From positions 248,001 to 312,000 of the forward strand of contig CAWKNX010000009.1 of the NCBI GenBank assembly GCA_963851085.1: 64,000 nucleotides of DNA, given 5' to 3'. Shown piece after piece: positions 62,147 through 64,000 of the stretch; the first letter of the stretch is position 1, and the number at the start of each line of letters is the position of its first letter. The notes under the pieces are model-generated. The model saw only the letters and a program-made list of their open reading frames with translations, was not told where the DNA came from and ran no database searches. The position numbers and the translations under genes were made by a program. The stretch is from DATFVJ01 sp963851085. GTDB taxonomy: Bacteria; Actinomycetota; Actinomycetes; Streptosporangiales; Streptosporangiaceae.

Positions 62147-62941
62147 TCAGGCGGTGCCGTTCGCGCTGTGCTCGCCCGCGTCATGGCGCCCGCCATGCCA
62201 CTGGGCGCGCTCGGTGAGCACGTCGCGAAGAGCCACGGTGTCGTCGGTCATGATGCCGTCCACAGCGAGGTCGAGCAGCCGGCGCATCAGCGCGGGCTCG
62301 TTGACCGTCCAGACATGGATCTGCAGGCCGGCCCGGCGCAACCGGCCGAGGAACGCGGGCGTCGCGAGCCGCGCGGGGATCTGCGCGCACCGGACGCCTG
62401 CCCGCGCGAACCGCGCGGGCATTCCGCAGGCCCACGCGCCCGAGCGGACCGCGGCCAGGCCCGGCGGTGACAGCGTGGTGCACACCTGGCGGTCGACGCT
62501 GTGCCTGAACGCGTGCAGCCGGCGCGACGAGAACGAGGTCACGCACACCCGGTCCCATGCCACAGTCCGCCGCAGTGCGCGCACGAGCGGCAGGATGGCC
62601 GGCTCGTCCTTCATGTCGATGTTGAAACGCGCCTCGGGCCAGGCGGCGAGCAGATCTTCGAGCAGCGGGATTGGCTCCCGCCCGCCGATCCTGGCCGCAG
62701 CGACCTCACGGTAGGGCATGCGTGCGATCCGGCCGCTCACGTCGGTGACCCGGTCCAGGGTGCGGTCGTGGAACGCGATGAGCGTGCCGTCCGACGTCGC
62801 CTGCACGTCGGTTTCCAGGTAGCGGTACCCGAGATCGACCGCGCGCTCGAAAGCGGCCCACGAGTTCTCCGGCCCGTGCGCCGCGCCGCCGCGATGCGCG
62901 AACGCAAGCGGGCCCGGCTGGTCGAGGAAGCTAGAGAGCAT
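62147..62941 (-). CDS. Glycerophosphodiester phosphodiesterase
   Basis: 264 residues. FAHRGGAAHGPENSWAAFER and YLETDVQATSDGTLIAFHDR contain the catalytic His pair and metal-binding Glu/Asp. VWTVNEPALMRRLLDLAVDG and IMTDD end the barrel. It cleaves glycerophosphodiesters from lipid turnover to glycerol-3-phosphate. No signal peptide, so it is cytoplasmic. The TrmH-type gene lies upstream on the same strand. Confidence 0.93.
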   Translation of the reverse strand: MLSSFLDQPGPLAFAHRGGAAHGPENSWAAFERAVDLGYRYLETDVQATSDGTLIAFHDRTLDRVTDVSGRIARMPYREVAAARIGGREPIPLLEDLLAAWPEARFNIDMKDEPAILPLVRALRRTVAWDRVCVTSFSSRRLHAFRHSVDRQVCTTLSPPGLAAVRSGAWACGMPARFARAGVRCAQIPARLATPAFLGRLRRAGLQIHVWTVNEPALMRRLLDLAVDGIMTDDTVALRDVLTERAQWHGGRHDAGEHSANGTA

Positions 62942-62958
62942 GCCGTCGAGTATGCCCG

Positions 62959-63576
62959 TCAGGGGCCCGCTCCCGCCTGTTCACCTCGGGATCCGCTGCT
63001 GTCGGTGTCGCCCTCGGCAGCCGCGGTGCCGGCCCACTCACGCCGCCTCGCTTCCGCCAGTGCCACCGCGGCAGCCACCGCGACGTTCAGCGACCCGACC
63101 CGGCCAACCTGCGGGATGTAGGCGACCGCGTCGGCTTCGGCGAGCAGCCCAGGTGAGCAGCCGTGGTCCTCGTTACCGAACGCCAGGCAGATGTCCCCGT
63201 CAAGGGGCGCGGCATGAAGCGCGGCTGCGCCCTCCGCGAGCTCGATAGCGACGACACGGAACCCCGCGTCGGCCGCCGCTTTGGCCGCGGCGGCGGGTGA
63301 GGGCTCCTCCTCGAAACTGACGAGGCGCTCGGTGCCGAGGCTGGTCTTGCGCGCGGAGGGGTGCGAGGGCGGCGCGGTGTTCCCGGTCAGCCACACCCGC
63401 TCCACGCCGAAGGCGGCTGCCGAGCGGATGATCGAGCCCACGTTGAACGGCTGGGTCACAGAATCGAGCAGCAGGGCAAGCCTGCCCGTCGTGCTGCGCC
63501 GCCACTGCCTGTTGAGCCTCTTGATGTCGGTGGGGCGCAATTGCCTGGGCGCCCTTGGCGGGCCGACAGCGTTCAT
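62959..63576 (-). CDS. TrmH/SpoU family RNA methyltransferase
   Basis: 205 residues with the SPOUT knot motifs: PFNVGSIIRSAAAFGVERVW (motif 1), ICLAFGNEDHGCSPGLL (motif 2) and YIPQVGRVGSLNVAVAAAVA (motif 3). It methylates a ribose 2'-O in tRNA or rRNA. The ATG overlaps the stop of the upstream methyltransferase (ATGA), so both RNA modifiers are coupled. The C-terminal tail is Gly/Ser-rich. Confidence 0.93.
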   Translation of the reverse strand: MNAVGPPRAPRQLRPTDIKRLNRQWRRSTTGRLALLLDSVTQPFNVGSIIRSAAAFGVERVWLTGNTAPPSHPSARKTSLGTERLVSFEEEPSPAAAAKAAADAGFRVVAIELAEGAAALHAAPLDGDICLAFGNEDHGCSPGLLAEADAVAYIPQVGRVGSLNVAVAAAVALAEARRREWAGTAAAEGDTDSSGSRGEQAGAGP

Positions 63577-64000
63577 CGGGTCGCCTCGGCCTGCGGGCCG
63601 CCGGTGGGCGCGGGGGGTCCGTGGGGTGGAGCCCCCTGGGCTGGCAAGTGCGGCCGCTGCCCCTGGCCAGCTACCCGCAGCACACGGTAGGCCGACCGTG
63701 ACCTGATCCGGGTGGCCTCCCAGCCCGCACCGGCCAGCCAGCGCTGCAGCGAGTCAGCCCCCAGGTGCCGCTGCGCGACGAGATAGGCGGCGCCACCGGG
63801 CTCGAGCCGGCCCAGCCAGCGGGCGAGCAGGCCGTGCAGCGCCAGCTTGCCGATCCTGATCGGCGGGTTCGACCAGATGACGGCGAATGTCACAGCCGCG
63901 GGTACTCCGTCCGCGGTGACCGCGCGGACGTTGCGCAGGCCCGCGCTCGCGGCGTTGCGTGCGCACAGTTCCAGCGCGCGCGTATTCACGTCGACCGCCC
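63573..64000 (-). CDS. RsmC-like small class I methyltransferase, 5' end cut by window
   Basis: The frame is open at the right edge. AVDVNTRALELCARNAASAG is the acidic end of motif II, and VIWSNPPIRIGK is the NPP motif of N-methyltransferases acting on guanine or adenine. LVAQRHLGADSLQRWLAGAG and RVLRVAG end the fold. A 35-residue Pro/Gly tail follows. It resembles the C-terminal half of RsmC (16S rRNA m2G1207). It overlaps the TrmH-type gene by four bases. Confidence 0.85.
   Translation of the reverse strand, partial: AVDVNTRALELCARNAASAGLRNVRAVTADGVPAAVTFAVIWSNPPIRIGKLALHGLLARWLGRLEPGGAAYLVAQRHLGADSLQRWLAGAGWEATRIRSRSAYRVLRVAGQGQRPHLPAQGAPPHGPPAPTGGPQAEATR

Noticed and set aside
1..64000. 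tRNA or rRNA genes
   Set aside because: No TTC-loop/anticodon arm pattern with a 3' CCA-type end nor conserved rRNA sequence was recognised by eye.

Overview
The window is chromosomal DNA from a high-GC Gram-positive actinomycete. The signs are strong G/C bias at third codon positions, frequent GTG and TTG starts, a leaderless-type promoter, an RbpA RNA-polymerase-binding protein, an Lnt/Ppm1 lipoprotein and glycolipid pair, Scr1/DUF397 regulatory genes, a mycothiol-dependent-isomerase-like protein and many ABC, MarR, PadR, GntR and LuxR regulators. It looks like a Streptomyces/Streptosporangium-type soil organism. A G1 (glutamic) peptidase fragment at the left edge hints at acid tolerance. 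No rRNA, tRNA, CRISPR array, IS transposase or prophage was recognised.

Layout. 1-2.9 kb: G1 peptidase fragment, DUF397 and Scr1-type regulator, small membrane protein. 3.1-13.2 kb: lipid and CoA metabolism (M24 aminopeptidase, acyl-CoA dehydrogenase, desaturase with a zinc-finger partner, LysR, maleylpyruvate-isomerase-like protein, broken citryl-CoA lyase, VOC protein with acyl-CoA ligase). 13.4-16.7 kb: adenylate kinase, a repeat-filled spacer, MFS exporter with a broken MarR gene. 16.7-26.5 kb: a sugar ABC importer with two binding proteins, a PadR-controlled LolD/FtsX-type exporter and a MalK-type ATPase. 26.6-33.6 kb: Lrp regulator, a stretch of gene remnants, a DrrAB-like exporter with its regulator. 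33.7-42.2 kb: an AT-richer GH12 glucanase, a large LuxR ATPase regulator and a 1695-residue GH38 alpha-mannosidase. 42.3-51.5 kb: hydrolase, TrpRS and PcaB remnants, GntR regulator with a strong palindromic operator, O-methyltransferase, DUF3048 and DUF2079 proteins, a lipoprotein. 51.6-57.7 kb: an aminomutase-type lysine degradation cluster. 58.4-64 kb: conserved housekeeping block (lnt, ppm1, fxsA, rbpA, GDPD, TrmH-type and RsmC-type methyltransferases).

The most coherent pathway is lysine breakdown: KamA makes beta-lysine, KamDE makes 3,5-diaminohexanoate, Kdd oxidises and deaminates it, and Kal removes ammonia from 3-aminobutyryl-CoA. The cleavage enzyme Kce is not in the window, and kdd carries an apparent frameshift.

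Two further themes stand out. First, a roughly 60-bp palindrome with a near-identical core occurs three times, at the 3' ends of leftward genes, and appears to supply the end of two broken ones; a separate GCAGCCGT-containing repeat family lies near two of the copies. Second, many genes are broken. Several breaks can be repaired by one base in a short homopolymer and may be sequencing errors. Others (TrpRS, PcaB, LivM, an alpha/beta hydrolase, Nudix) are real truncations or internal deletions.
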